Shown here: piece by piece, positions 27,229 to 35,695 of the stretch
How positions within the stretch are numbered: position 1 is the stretch's first letter
Layout: each line of letters opens with the position of its first letter
Source: Lacicoccus qingdaonensis
GTDB lineage: Bacteria > Bacillota > Bacilli > Staphylococcales > Salinicoccaceae
Assembly: GCF_900101075.1 (NCBI RefSeq)
Contig: NZ_FNFY01000004.1
Coordinates: 62,001-126,000, forward strand
Reading direction: 5' to 3'
DNA length: 64,000 nt
Made by a program: the position numbers and the translations under genes
Notes under the pieces: generated by a model
Seen by the model: the letters and a program-made list of their open reading frames with translations, nothing else
The model's database searches: none
What the model was told of the DNA's origin: nothing

Positions 27229-28363
27229 GTTTTTTCACCCATTTGATAATATCATCATGATTATTATTTAACCTTTCAAATAGTACTTCATTTTCAATTA
27301 TATTCAAACATTCTTTTATCCACGGTCCGCTTTTCTGATCATAAAGATTCATCAGATGTCTGCCGTTTATATCAAGATCTTTTTTACTTCTTATAATAAG
27401 TGACGGCTGTAGGGCAAGTGCCGAGTCAAGGGCGGACACGTCTTCAATCAGTTCATTGTACTGATTCAATCTGATGAGCCGCCTGATTACGTCTTCATGA
27501 TATTGATAGGCTATTTCCCTAGGATGGACATCCTCGGCCACAGCCTGAAGCAATGATCTGCTGCTTTTAACGAGTTCGATTTCAGCGTTGGATAATTTTA
27601 AATCTTTGAGTCTGGCGGTCAGCCCATCATTCTTTACAGAGTGTATGATGAGCTCGTCCATAAAATCCTCCGCATGGGAATGTAAATATTCATCATGGCC
27701 GATGTGTTTTAAAAATGGGATGAATGCCTTCAGTCCGGCCTGGACAAGCTTCTTTTTGGCATGCTTCAAGCCGTCACCGGCATATGTCTTTTTAAGCTCT
27801 CCGACTATACGTTCGACTGAGATATACTCTACTGTATGGACATTTTTCATCATAGATTTTTCAGTGGACAATTCTATGGAAAACTTCAGCACTGACATGA
27901 ACCTGATTGCACGGATGATTCTGAGTGGATCTTCTTCGAACCTTTCATCCGGTTCCCCTACAGTAATGATCTCTTTTTTTTCTATGGCATCTCTTCCGGA
28001 AAAAGGATCATAAAATATCATGTTTTGTGACATCGCCATGGCATTCATGGTAAAATCCCTTCTTTTTAGATCTTCATCCAGAAGGCGGACGCCATGCTCC
28101 CCGTCCGCTCTGTATGTCGTCACTTCAAAGGGGATATTTTGTACGAGTACGATTATTGTGCCGTGTGCTTTCCCGACATCGATCGTCTTCTCAAAAAGTG
28201 CTTCGATTTCGTCCGGCTTAGCATCGGTGGTGATATCCACATCATGCACCTGCCTGTCCATGTAGTAGTCTCTGACACAGCCGCCGACAAAATACGCTTC
28301 AAAGCCATTTTCATTCAATGTACTGATTACCGTTTCTCCAATTCTGAACAATTCATTCATCAT
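27188..28363 (-). CDS. cca: CCA-adding tRNA nucleotidyltransferase
   Basis: Adds or repairs the 3' CCA of tRNA. Class II nucleotidyltransferase of 391 residues with FVGGCVRDYYM near 25, the metal aspartates in VHDVDITTDAKP near 39, the RRDFTMNAMAM block near 103, and the helical neck and body. Its start overlaps the bshA stop (ATGAT region) and its 3' end overlaps birA by 41 bases. The order bshA-cca-birA is conserved in Bacillales. Confidence 0.95.
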   Translation of the reverse strand: MMNELFRIGETVISTLNENGFEAYFVGGCVRDYYMDRQVHDVDITTDAKPDEIEALFEKTIDVGKAHGTIIVLVQNIPFEVTTYRADGEHGVRLLDEDLKRRDFTMNAMAMSQNMIFYDPFSGRDAIEKKEIITVGEPDERFEEDPLRIIRAIRFMSVLKFSIELSTEKSMMKNVHTVEYISVERIVGELKKTYAGDGLKHAKKKLVQAGLKAFIPFLKHIGHDEYLHSHAEDFMDELIIHSVKNDGLTARLKDLKLSNAEIELVKSSRSLLQAVAEDVHPREIAYQYHEDVIRRLIRLNQYNELIEDVSALDSALALQPSLIIRSKKDLDINGRHLMNLYDQKSGPWIKECLNIIENEVLFERLNNNHDDIIKWVKKHVEFGPESIEVIK

Positions 28364-29496
28364 TATTCCTCTTTTAGTGAAAAATACAGGTCTTCATACT
28401 GGTCGATTATACTCTCACTTTTAAACCTGGACTCAATTTCATTCAGCATGTTCTGCTGCATCGTTTTGTATTTTTCATCGTTGCTCAACAGCGCCACAAT
28501 GTATCTGGCTGCCTGCTCATAGTTACCGACATCTGTTATATAGCCGGTTTCGTCATGCTGGATGACCTCACTGATGCCGCCTGCGGTGGAGCCTATCGGT
28601 ACTGCTCCGCAGTTCATTGCTTCGAGTAAAGCAAGCCCGAAACTCTCCTGCTCGCTCAGCAGCATGAAACAGTCGGACATTTTATAAAATCGTACTACAT
28701 CAGACTGCTGGCCGGCAAAAATGACTTTGTCCGTCAGACCAAGATCAGTTACAAGATGCCTCATGCGGTTCATCTCAGGTCCGTCTCCGACCAGCACAAG
28801 TACAGCATCAATTTCGGAAGATGCGATGTTGAAAGCTCTGATAATGTCTTCAATCCTCTTAATCGCTCTGAAATTTGATGTATGCATGATGACTTTAGTA
28901 TGTTCATTAATTCCATAACGTACTTTCAGTTTTGCAGCAGTATATTCTTTATCAGACATGTTAAATTTATTCTCATCTATAAAGTTATGAACAGTTGTAA
29001 TTTCTTTTTCAGGTCTGATCAGACGGTACGTATCCTCTTTCAGGCTGTTTGACACAGAAGTCGTTATATCCGACGATTCGATTCCGAATTTAATGGCGCT
29101 TGTCAAAGTCATATCATGGCCAAGCACGGTAATATCCGTACCATGCAGAGTCGTCACTATTTTTACATCACTGCCCGACATCTGTTTGGCAAGTATGCCG
29201 CAGACAGCGTGAGGCACTGCGTAGTGCATATGTATGACATCCAGATCATAATATTTGATCACTTCTGCAATTTTACTGGAAATGGTTATATCATACGGCG
29301 GATACTGGAAAACGCTGTAACTGTTCACGTCCGTCTGATGTACGTATATATTGGGGTGGTCGATGGTCAGTCTGAACGGCACTTTTGATGTGATGAAATG
29401 GACCTGATGGCCCCTCTTCGCCATTTGTATGCCAAGTTCTGTTGCTATAATGCCGCTGCCCCCGACGCCCGGGTAACATGTAATTCCTATTTTCAT
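28363..29496 (-). CDS. bshA: Bacillithiol biosynthesis glycosyltransferase BshA
   Basis: Joins GlcNAc from UDP-GlcNAc to L-malate, the first step of bacillithiol synthesis. GT4 family, 377 residues, GT-B fold: N-terminal glycine loop CYPGVGGSGIIATELG near 8, HMHYAVPHA near 94, and the nucleotide-sugar EQESFGLALLEAMNCGAVP region near 283. Position before cca-birA is typical of bshA, although bshB1 and dapB, its usual neighbours in Bacillus, are missing here. brxA and ypdA in this window use the product. Confidence 0.95.
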   Translation of the reverse strand: MKIGITCYPGVGGSGIIATELGIQMAKRGHQVHFITSKVPFRLTIDHPNIYVHQTDVNSYSVFQYPPYDITISSKIAEVIKYYDLDVIHMHYAVPHAVCGILAKQMSGSDVKIVTTLHGTDITVLGHDMTLTSAIKFGIESSDITTSVSNSLKEDTYRLIRPEKEITTVHNFIDENKFNMSDKEYTAAKLKVRYGINEHTKVIMHTSNFRAIKRIEDIIRAFNIASSEIDAVLVLVGDGPEMNRMRHLVTDLGLTDKVIFAGQQSDVVRFYKMSDCFMLLSEQESFGLALLEAMNCGAVPIGSTAGGISEVIQHDETGYITDVGNYEQAARYIVALLSNDEKYKTMQQNMLNEIESRFKSESIIDQYEDLYFSLKEE

Positions 29497-29500
29497 ATTA

Positions 29501-29878
29501 TCACTCTCTATCCAGTTGGTTGAGATAATGCATCACTGCACTGGCAGTACCCTCATTTGTCGCCAGCGGAACATCATAGACATCTGAAAGTCTCAGAAGT
29601 GCAGATACATCCGGTTCATGGGGCTGTGCCGTAAGCGGGTCCCTGAAAAAGATGATGATATCAATGTTGCCGTTTGCAACCATCGAACCGATTTCCTGAT
29701 CTCCGCCAAGTGGCCCTGACTTAAAGCGGTGGACTTTCAGGCCGGTCTCTTCCATCAATCTTTTGCCGGTGGTCCCTGTAGCATACAGATCATGCAATTT
29801 GAAAGTATCTTTATATTCTTCTGCAAAAGTTATCAACGCTTCTTTTTTCTTATCGTGTGCAATCAAAGCTATTTTCAT
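29501..29878 (-). CDS. mgsA: Methylglyoxal synthase
   Basis: Converts dihydroxyacetone phosphate to methylglyoxal and phosphate, a bypass that relieves sugar-phosphate stress. The 125 residues match the family: start [13 protein letters not shown], phosphate site TGTTGKRL near 37, [13 protein letters not shown] near 53 with the catalytic Asp, and [15 protein letters not shown] near 89. First gene of the mgsA-bshA-cca-birA-dinG-aspB-asnS run, behind a clear promoter. Confidence 0.96.
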   Translation of the reverse strand: MKIALIAHDKKKEALITFAEEYKDTFKLHDLYATGTTGKRLMEETGLKVHRFKSGPLGGDQEIGSMVANGNIDIIIFFRDPLTAQPHEPDVSALLRLSDVYDVPLATNEGTASAVMHYLNQLDRE

Positions 29879-29907
29879 AATGGTCCCCCAATAATCATTA
29901 TATTACT

Positions 29908-29936
29908 ATTATAGATAAAATGTTTTGTTATGTGAA
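29908..29936 (-). promoter_or_regulatory. Sigma-A type promoter of the mgsA operon
   Basis: Minus-strand TTCACA (29931-29936), 17 bases, TATAAT (29908-29913), 30 bases before the mgsA ATG. By-eye match; no other promoter of this quality precedes the run. Confidence 0.65.
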
Positions 29937-29944
29937 ATAATCGA

Positions 29945-29978
29945 TAAAAAAACACAGCCGGAAATTTCCGGCTGTGTT
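29945..29978 (-). terminator. Terminator of the metallopeptidase gene
   Basis: Perfect 30-base palindrome (29949-29963 with 29964-29978) followed on the minus strand by at least six T. It lies nine bases past the stop at 29988. Confidence 0.88.
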
Positions 29979-29987
29979 TATAATTGA

Positions 29988-30677
29988 TTAGCTCTGGCTT
30001 CTTGCAATTAAGATGAATCTGACAAGTTCTGCAACCGCAACTGCTGTCGCTGCCACATAAGTCATCGCTGCAGCATTCAGAACTTTCTTGGCATGTCTGT
30101 ACTCTTTTTCATTCACAATGTTCAGTGATTCTATCTGCTTCATCGCCCGGCTGGAAGCATCAAACTCAACCGGTAATGTTACAAGCTGGAACAGGACAGC
30201 GAATGCCATCAGGCCGATACCCACCCATAGCAAAGTATTACCGAATGGTGAATTCATACCGATTGTCAGTAACATACCCATTATGATCAGGAAGTATGAA
30301 AAGTTACTGCCTAACTGTGCAAGAGGGAACAATGCCGATCTGAAACTTAAAAACTTGTAGCCGGTTGCATGCTGTATCGCGTGTCCGACTTCGTGTGCGG
30401 CAACTGCAGTACCTGCTACACTCGGTTTATCGAAGTTGTGCGGAGAAAGGCGGATCACCTTGTTTTTCGGGTCATAATGGTCACTTAGAAAACCTTGACC
30501 CCTTTCCACTGCAACATCGTAAATACCATTTTCATGTAAAATTTCCTCTGCCACTTCTCTGCCTGTCAAACCACTGGTGGAACGTACTTTTGAGTACTTG
30601 TTGAAAGTGGATTTAACATTCATTTGAGCGAGCATTGGAACAATCATCAATAATACAAAATAGATGATGATACCCAT
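29988..30677 (-). CDS. Zinc metallopeptidase of the YugP type (membrane)
   Basis: A 229-residue integral membrane protein with the zinc-binding HEVGH motif (AAHEVGHAIQH near 91) after an N-terminal membrane segment (about 2-14), and hydrophobic stretches at about 118-150, 150-170 and near the C terminus. The FDASSRA element near 175 is typical of this family (DUF2227/YugP-like), where it supplies further active-site residues. The substrate is unknown. Monocistronic or with ypjA, 49 bases downstream of it. Confidence 0.85.
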   Translation of the reverse strand: MGIIIYFVLLMIVPMLAQMNVKSTFNKYSKVRSTSGLTGREVAEEILHENGIYDVAVERGQGFLSDHYDPKNKVIRLSPHNFDKPSVAGTAVAAHEVGHAIQHATGYKFLSFRSALFPLAQLGSNFSYFLIIMGMLLTIGMNSPFGNTLLWVGIGLMAFAVLFQLVTLPVEFDASSRAMKQIESLNIVNEKEYRHAKKVLNAAAMTYVAATAVAVAELVRFILIARSQS

Positions 30678-30726
30678 TAAATCAATTCCCTCCTATATTA
30701 TCTCTGATTATATTTTACTTTAATTT

Positions 30727-31314
30727 TTAGTCATTCGTCAACGAATTACTTCTGGGAACAAGCTGGTGCAGAAGTACCAGAACGAGTACAGTCAGCCAGA
30801 AAGCAAAATAGCCGATATGGTCACTGTACTCTGATAGCTGGCCATACACGGGATACTGTCCGTATACATAGTCGATGACATCATTATGAAAGAGCCAGAT
30901 TGCAGTAATATACAGATGTACCGGTTTTATTTCCAAATATGGCAGGAATAAAAAAGCCTGAACAGCCATTACCCCGTGCGAAGCGACAAGCATCAGGCCG
31001 ATCCATGATATGAAACCGGTCTCCATAAAAGTAAGAAGGTTCATTACAACGGCCCATACACCGTATTTGATCAATGTGGTGAATGCCAGTGCATCGATAA
31101 GTCCCCATTTCTTATTCATCAGTATCAGAACAATAAGGATGCTTAAAAACAAAGTTGCAGTCGGGCTGTCTGGTACAAAAGGCATAAAGTACCATTCTGT
31201 TTTTGAGAGCTGTCCGCCATACCAGTAATAGCCATAAATCGTTCCTATAAAGTTACTGACCAGCAATAATAGTAAAAACCACTTGTTATACATCAGTTCG
31301 ATTACTTTATTCAT
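30727..31314 (-). CDS. YpjA-like membrane protein (DUF1405)
   Basis: A 195-residue protein with about six membrane segments and many aromatic residues (YGYYWYGGQL near 28, WLFHNDVIDYVYGQYP near 140). It matches the DUF1405/YpjA family known only from Firmicutes; function unknown. In Bacillus ypjA also follows qcrABC. Its ATG is ten bases after the T tract of the qcr terminator and no separate promoter fits, so it is probably expressed by read-through. Confidence 0.8.
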   Translation of the reverse strand: MNKVIELMYNKWFLLLLLVSNFIGTIYGYYWYGGQLSKTEWYFMPFVPDSPTATLFLSILIVLILMNKKWGLIDALAFTTLIKYGVWAVVMNLLTFMETGFISWIGLMLVASHGVMAVQAFLFLPYLEIKPVHLYITAIWLFHNDVIDYVYGQYPVYGQLSEYSDHIGYFAFWLTVLVLVLLHQLVPRSNSLTND

Positions 31315-31323
31315 ATAATCACC

Positions 31324-31355
31324 TAAGAAAAAAACCCCTTGTAAAAAGGGGTTTT
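31324..31355 (-). terminator. Terminator of the qcrABC operon
   Basis: Ten-pair stem AAAACCCCTT/AAGGGGTTTT (31331-31340 with 31346-31355), seven or more T after it on the minus strand. Six bases beyond the qcrC stop and directly upstream of ypjA. Confidence 0.88.
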
Positions 31356-31361
31356 AAAAAT

Positions 31362-32165
31362 TTATTCACCAGAATCGGGTGTGTTTTGGGCTTCGTCATC
31401 AGAAACTTCCTCAAGATCAGCAACAAATTCTGAAATTGCTACAATTTCATCGTCAGTCAGCTGGTCTTCGAATGCCGGCATTACATCTCCGACACCATTT
31501 CTTACGAATGCTTCTACAGTTGCTGCATCATATTCAGGTTCAATCAGGTTAGGACCTGACCCACCTGCCAGTTCACCGCCGTGGCAACTTGTACAGTTGG
31601 TACGTATCAGTTCGTTGAAGACGGGATCTTCAGCATCAAGATTTGAGAATACGATCTGCCCCTGGGCATCCTGCTGTTCCCAATCATGGTATGCAACCGA
31701 CTCCCAAGTCGTGTAGAAAATAATTGCGACAGTCGCCAGCATCAGTCCGCTAGCGATCGGACGGCGTTTCCAGTGACGGTCTTTCTTATTATCCAGCCAA
31801 GGTGCCAATAATAACGCAGTGAATGCGATACCTGGTATTACGATTGCACCAATAACGTTAAATGGTCCGGATGCATAAGTGTATTTTAATATTTGATAAA
31901 GAAATAGAAAATACCAGTCCGGTAAAGGAATGTAGCCTGTATCAGTCGCATCGGCAACACGTTCAAGAGGTGCCGGGTGTGCAACTGTCAGACATAAAAA
32001 TCCGATAAGGAAAACTGCTCCTGTTACCCATTCTTTTAGAAGAAAATCCGGGTAAAATTCTTCTGTGCGCCCGGGAAATTCTGAATAGTCGCGATTGAGC
32101 TTCGGTTTATCATATTTCTGTATTCGGGAATCTCCGACAAATGTCAGTCCTTTTCCACGTTTCAT
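31362..32165 (-). CDS. qcrC: Menaquinol:cytochrome c reductase, cytochrome b/c subunit QcrC
   Basis: Fusion of a subunit-IV-like membrane part and a cytochrome c domain, as in Bacillus. 267 residues: membrane segments at about 46-63, 85-122 and 138-152; PDWYFLFLYQILKY near 82 belongs to the quinol site; then a c-type haem motif CTSCH (Cys191, Cys194, His195) and likely axial Met229 (VMP). The acidic tail resembles other extracellular cytochromes of this group. Haem attachment would need the Res maturation genes found at 55-58 kb. Third gene of qcrABC. Confidence 0.95.
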   Translation of the reverse strand: MKRGKGLTFVGDSRIQKYDKPKLNRDYSEFPGRTEEFYPDFLLKEWVTGAVFLIGFLCLTVAHPAPLERVADATDTGYIPLPDWYFLFLYQILKYTYASGPFNVIGAIVIPGIAFTALLLAPWLDNKKDRHWKRRPIASGLMLATVAIIFYTTWESVAYHDWEQQDAQGQIVFSNLDAEDPVFNELIRTNCTSCHGGELAGGSGPNLIEPEYDAATVEAFVRNGVGDVMPAFEDQLTDDEIVAISEFVADLEEVSDDEAQNTPDSGE

Positions 32166-32187
32166 ATATTTTTACCTCCCATTTCTC

Positions 32188-32862
32188 CTATAGTGGACCT
32201 GCGATACCTTGTCTACGTATCATGATGAAGTGAATAGCCATCAACACAAACAGTGCAGCAGGCAGGAAGAATACATGGATAGCGAAGAATCTTGTCAGTG
32301 TCTGAGCACCGATAATTGTATCATCACCAGCTAGCAGCGTCTGAATCCAATCACCGATAAACGGCACACTGCCTGCAATATCCAGTCCTACTTTAGTTGC
32401 GAACAATGCTTTCATATCCCAAGGTAATAAATATCCTGTGAATGCAAGACCGAGGATTGTTGCGAATAGTAACACACCGACAACCCAGTTCAACTCTCTT
32501 GGAGCTTTATAAGCACCTGTAAAGAATACTCTTAAAGTATGTAAGAACATCATTACAACAACTAAACTTGCACCCCAGTGGTGCATACCTCTGACAATCA
32601 AACCAGCAGCTACATCATGTTGAAGATAGTAAACAGAATTCCAGGCATTAACGATATCCGGTACGTAATACATTGTTAAGAACATACCTGATAAAATCTG
32701 AATTAATACTATGAAAAATGTCAGACCTCCAAAACAATAGACAAACGCAGAGAAGTGATAGGCAGGGTTAACATGCTCCGGCACCTCATGATCTGCCACA
32801 TCTCTCCAAATAGGAGTTATATCCATGCGGTCATCTATCCAATCATAAATTCTATTGAACAT
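32188..32862 (-). CDS. qcrB: Menaquinol:cytochrome c reductase cytochrome b6-type subunit QcrB
   Basis: Membrane subunit holding the two b haems, 224 residues with four membrane helices. The haem histidines are seen in RGMHHWGAS and MFLHTLRVFF and in FAIHVFF and MAIHFIMIRR, in two helices. Cys43 (FVYCFGG) is the position that carries a covalent extra haem in Bacillus QcrB and cytochrome b6. LLPWDMKA (the quinol-site region) is also present. Eleven bases separate it from qcrA. Confidence 0.96.
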   Translation of the reverse strand: MFNRIYDWIDDRMDITPIWRDVADHEVPEHVNPAYHFSAFVYCFGGLTFFIVLIQILSGMFLTMYYVPDIVNAWNSVYYLQHDVAAGLIVRGMHHWGASLVVVMMFLHTLRVFFTGAYKAPRELNWVVGVLLFATILGLAFTGYLLPWDMKALFATKVGLDIAGSVPFIGDWIQTLLAGDDTIIGAQTLTRFFAIHVFFLPAALFVLMAIHFIMIRRQGIAGPL

Positions 32863-32873
32863 TTAGTTCCCTC

Positions 32874-33374
32874 CTATACTAATTCATTTGGAAATACTTG
32901 GCCTATTGTAAGAAATCCATCGGATTCGCCAACTTCGAATTGATCCAATGGCCCTGTTGGAGGAGTTCCTGGTACGTTTTCTCCATTCTTCTCATATAAA
33001 CCGTTATGACATGGGCAGAAGAATCTTTCCGGATTATTATCATCAGCAGCCCATGTTACTGTACAGCCAAGGTGCTTACAGACAGGTGAGAATGCAATAA
33101 TCTCATTACCATCTCTATAAACCCAGGCAAAATCTGTTACCTCACTTGTATACCAGGCATCTTCCTGTTCAAATGTGAAATCCACCTGCATCGGTTCTTC
33201 GGTGATTTCATCAACTGTAACACTGGTCGTTATCATCGACCCTTCGGAATCGTCCTGGAACAACGGGTCAAGTGCCATTCTTCCCATTGGAAGTATCATA
33301 CCAGCCGCCATAAATGATCCAACACCCATTAAGGAATAGTTCAAGAACTGACGTCTTGTAACTTTTTGCGACAT
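32874..33374 (-). CDS. qcrA: Menaquinol:cytochrome c reductase Rieske iron-sulfur subunit QcrA
   Basis: Rieske 2Fe-2S protein, 166 residues. N terminus MSQKVTRRQFLNYS has a twin-arginine motif followed by one membrane segment (about 12-30), as in Bacillus QcrA. The cluster ligands are in CKHLGCTV near 107 and CPCHNGLYEKNG near 128. ATG at 33372-33374, behind GAGGGGGG; the upstream frame extension lacks a ribosome site. First gene of qcrABC, with a promoter 61 bases upstream. S. aureus lacks this complex. Confidence 0.95.
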   Translation of the reverse strand: MSQKVTRRQFLNYSLMGVGSFMAAGMILPMGRMALDPLFQDDSEGSMITTSVTVDEITEEPMQVDFTFEQEDAWYTSEVTDFAWVYRDGNEIIAFSPVCKHLGCTVTWAADDNNPERFFCPCHNGLYEKNGENVPGTPPTGPLDQFEVGESDGFLTIGQVFPNELV

Positions 33375-33434
33375 TTTAATTTCCCCCCTCAAACACATGC
33401 GTTCTTTTACATTAAATATAACTAGGACATATCA

Positions 33435-33463
33435 ATTTTAGCCTATTAAAATCCGACGGTCAA
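33435..33463 (-). promoter_or_regulatory. Promoter of qcrABC
   Basis: Minus-strand TTGACC (33458-33463), 17-base spacer, TAAAAT (33435-33440). TTGTGAA (33470-33476) lies just upstream of the -35, resembling a half-site bound by ResD/SrrA. Candidate target of the ResD regulator encoded in this window; inference only. Confidence 0.65.
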
Positions 33464-33523
33464 TAAGCTTTCACAATTTTTCATGCTCGCTTTATGCGAT
33501 AATTGTGTAAAAAGTATTCAAAT

Positions 33524-33949
33524 TTAACTGTTCCAAATGGAAATTATGGATTTCATCACTTTTTTGACTTCATCATTGACAAGGTCAAATTTAATGTCGC
33601 TGCTCATATCCTGCAGCGGAATCTGATTCAGTCTTATCGAATTGAATTCATCATCCAAATTTAAATGTGTCAGTATGACTACATTTTTAAATCCATAGTC
33701 ATACAGCTGTTTCTGGTACTGTTTTAAAACTTCAGTATCTGAAAGGACTGTGGTCATTGCAGGAGTGATGAAGATTCTTCCTTTAAACTGTTTTTCAAGC
33801 TGTATGGTGACAAGCTGTACCAGTTCGATATCATTGGCATGCGTCAGTGCCTGTTCATCCAAATCCGCACTGACGAATGGAATGACGGCAGTATCCACAA
33901 ACTCAAGCTGGTCTTTCAGGTTTTTAATATCATTAAAATTGTATAACAT
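33524..33949 (-). CDS. YpiF family protein (DUF2487)
   Basis: A 141-residue protein that starts MLYNFNDIKNL and includes FVDTAVIPFVSADL, a pattern of the YpiF/DUF2487 family. No membrane segment and no known motif; function unknown. ATG at 33947-33949 with AAAGGTG upstream was chosen over a GTG five codons earlier, which lacks a site. Between ypiB and qcrABC, as in B. subtilis. Confidence 0.8.
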   Translation of the reverse strand: MLYNFNDIKNLKDQLEFVDTAVIPFVSADLDEQALTHANDIELVQLVTIQLEKQFKGRIFITPAMTTVLSDTEVLKQYQKQLYDYGFKNVVILTHLNLDDEFNSIRLNQIPLQDMSSDIKFDLVNDEVKKVMKSIISIWNS

Positions 33950-33953
33950 GATT

Positions 33954-34430
33954 TCACCTTTCACGTGCTATTCTGTTTTTCAGTTCTTCAGTCAATCTGT
34001 AAAACAGATCTCTGTCATTATTCATCAGGGCTGTATCAATCTGTTCTTCAAGAACTTTCATCTCGTCGTAAACATGACTTTGATTACTGTCACATCCATT
34101 ATTCTTCATTTCATCATACCGCTTGTTCGGTGTACTGAAAACAAATTCCAGAAATACCGGCTCCATATCATTACTGTTCAGCTCATGTAATATGACCTCG
34201 CCGTCTGTCGTCACAATCGACCCTTTTTCTAATACAAGTGTCGGACGGCCGGTAGTTTTTTCCGCAATCCTCAGCCTGCGGTCTATGGTCATGTCACTGA
34301 AAGATACATAATCGATAATGGTCGGGTGTGCTTTTATGAAGTTCAATATCCACACGGCCACCCTGTCTTCAAAATCAAAATGATAGAGAACATAATCTAA
34401 GAAATCTCGTTTATGGTTCTTCGTCCTCAT
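33954..34430 (-). CDS. YpiB family protein (UPF0302)
   Basis: A 158-residue protein of the UPF0302 family, recognised by KRDFLDYVLYHFDFEDRVAVWILNF at the N terminus and the conserved genome position ypiA-ypiB-ypiF-qcrA. The C-terminal third is a charged helical IDEAL-like segment (about 128-158: DTALMNNDRDLFYRLTEELK). Function unknown. The start overlaps the end of the TPR gene by 20 bases. Confidence 0.82.
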   Translation of the reverse strand: MRTKNHKRDFLDYVLYHFDFEDRVAVWILNFIKAHPTIIDYVSFSDMTIDRRLRIAEKTTGRPTLVLEKGSIVTTDGEVILHELNSNDMEPVFLEFVFSTPNKRYDEMKNNGCDSNQSHVYDEMKVLEEQIDTALMNNDRDLFYRLTEELKNRIARER

Positions 34431-35682
34431 CTTTCAAACGCTCCTTTTCATCCTGCCACTTCATATTGCCGGGATCCAGCTCTGCAAGTTTATCAAGGAT
34501 GTCTCTGCGCAGCGGATGTCTGATTTCACTCAAGTAATAAAAGTAGTCTTCGTAAAATTCCAATGAGTCCCCTATCAGCGGTGAGGCTTCTTTATAATAC
34601 TTCATCGCCTTGTCATCATCTTCATTGATGGCATAAATTTTCGCCAGAAGATACAGGGATTCTCCGGATAATGCATGGAAATCGAAACCATCTATATAAT
34701 CTTCGATGTCTTCAGTGGCATCAAGCTTCAGCAGAGTCTCAAAAAGCATCAGGTACGCATCATCGTAATCCTGATCGATATTTATCGCTTTCAGAAAATA
34801 CTCGAGAGCATCTTCCGGCTGGTTCGTTCTGAAGTGCAGTCTGCCAATATGGAAATAAACAAGAGGATTCTTATCGTCCTCCGACAAATATTTCTGCATG
34901 ACCTCAATAGCTTTCGGCAGATCGTGCTGTGTCTCGTGGATGTTCATCAATAAAATATAAGCATTCATATAGTATGGTTCGTTATCCAGAACTTTTTCAA
35001 GCAGACCGGTGGCATTATCATATTCCTGCAGCTGATATTCAAGAAGCGCCTGGCGGTACCAGTCATCATTAGTGAAATTATCATCTTCTGCCGCCTTGAA
35101 ATAAGTTTGCGCTTCTTCCAGATTCAGAAGGTTCATATTAATTTCAGCCAATCTCAGATTGATATCCACCTGATTGACCTGTTCAATTTCCTGATTCAGC
35201 ATCAATTGATAATGTCTGTTCGCCTCTGTCAGATCCCCGTCATGGAAATAAAGTTCGGCAATGGCAAAGTCGATGATTGGATCGTCTGCAAGCTCTTTTG
35301 CATCAAACAATGCTTTTACAGCGATATCATTCATATTCAACTGCTGGAATATTTCAGCTTTCAGCATCATGACCGTTGCAGTTCTCTTAGAACTGTTGAT
35401 CAGACTGAGCGCCTCGTCCAGACGACCATCTGTAATCATCAGGTCAGTGAGGTAGGCAAGTATTTCATCATCATGTTCAGTCTGATTATAAAGGTGGACA
35501 TATACCTTTTCAGCATAATTATGAAGCCCGCTTGAAATCAATGCGTCTCCAAGTATGAACAATGCATCAAGATCATCCTCTTCTTTGACTTGAAAAAGAT
35601 TATTGATGATGTCATTCAATTTCTGTTCGGGGTATTCACCCCTGTTTAAATAATCAACGACTTGATAAATTTGTTCCTGCAT
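34411..35682 (-). CDS. TPR-repeat protein (YpiA type)
   Basis: A 423-residue soluble protein made almost wholly of tetratricopeptide repeats of about 34 residues (for example PDDALEYFLKAINIDQDYDDAYL-like units near 280). Such proteins scaffold protein-protein contacts; no partner is evident. Located between aroA and ypiB as YpiA is in Bacillus. GAAAGG ribosome site; 13 bases after aroA on the transcript. Confidence 0.85.
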   Translation of the reverse strand: MQEQIYQVVDYLNRGEYPEQKLNDIINNLFQVKEEDDLDALFILGDALISSGLHNYAEKVYVHLYNQTEHDDEILAYLTDLMITDGRLDEALSLINSSKRTATVMMLKAEIFQQLNMNDIAVKALFDAKELADDPIIDFAIAELYFHDGDLTEANRHYQLMLNQEIEQVNQVDINLRLAEINMNLLNLEEAQTYFKAAEDDNFTNDDWYRQALLEYQLQEYDNATGLLEKVLDNEPYYMNAYILLMNIHETQHDLPKAIEVMQKYLSEDDKNPLVYFHIGRLHFRTNQPEDALEYFLKAINIDQDYDDAYLMLFETLLKLDATEDIEDYIDGFDFHALSGESLYLLAKIYAINEDDDKAMKYYKEASPLIGDSLEFYEDYFYYLSEIRHPLRRDILDKLAELDPGNMKWQDEKERLKDEDEEP

Positions 35683-35695
35683 TATACATATCCTT

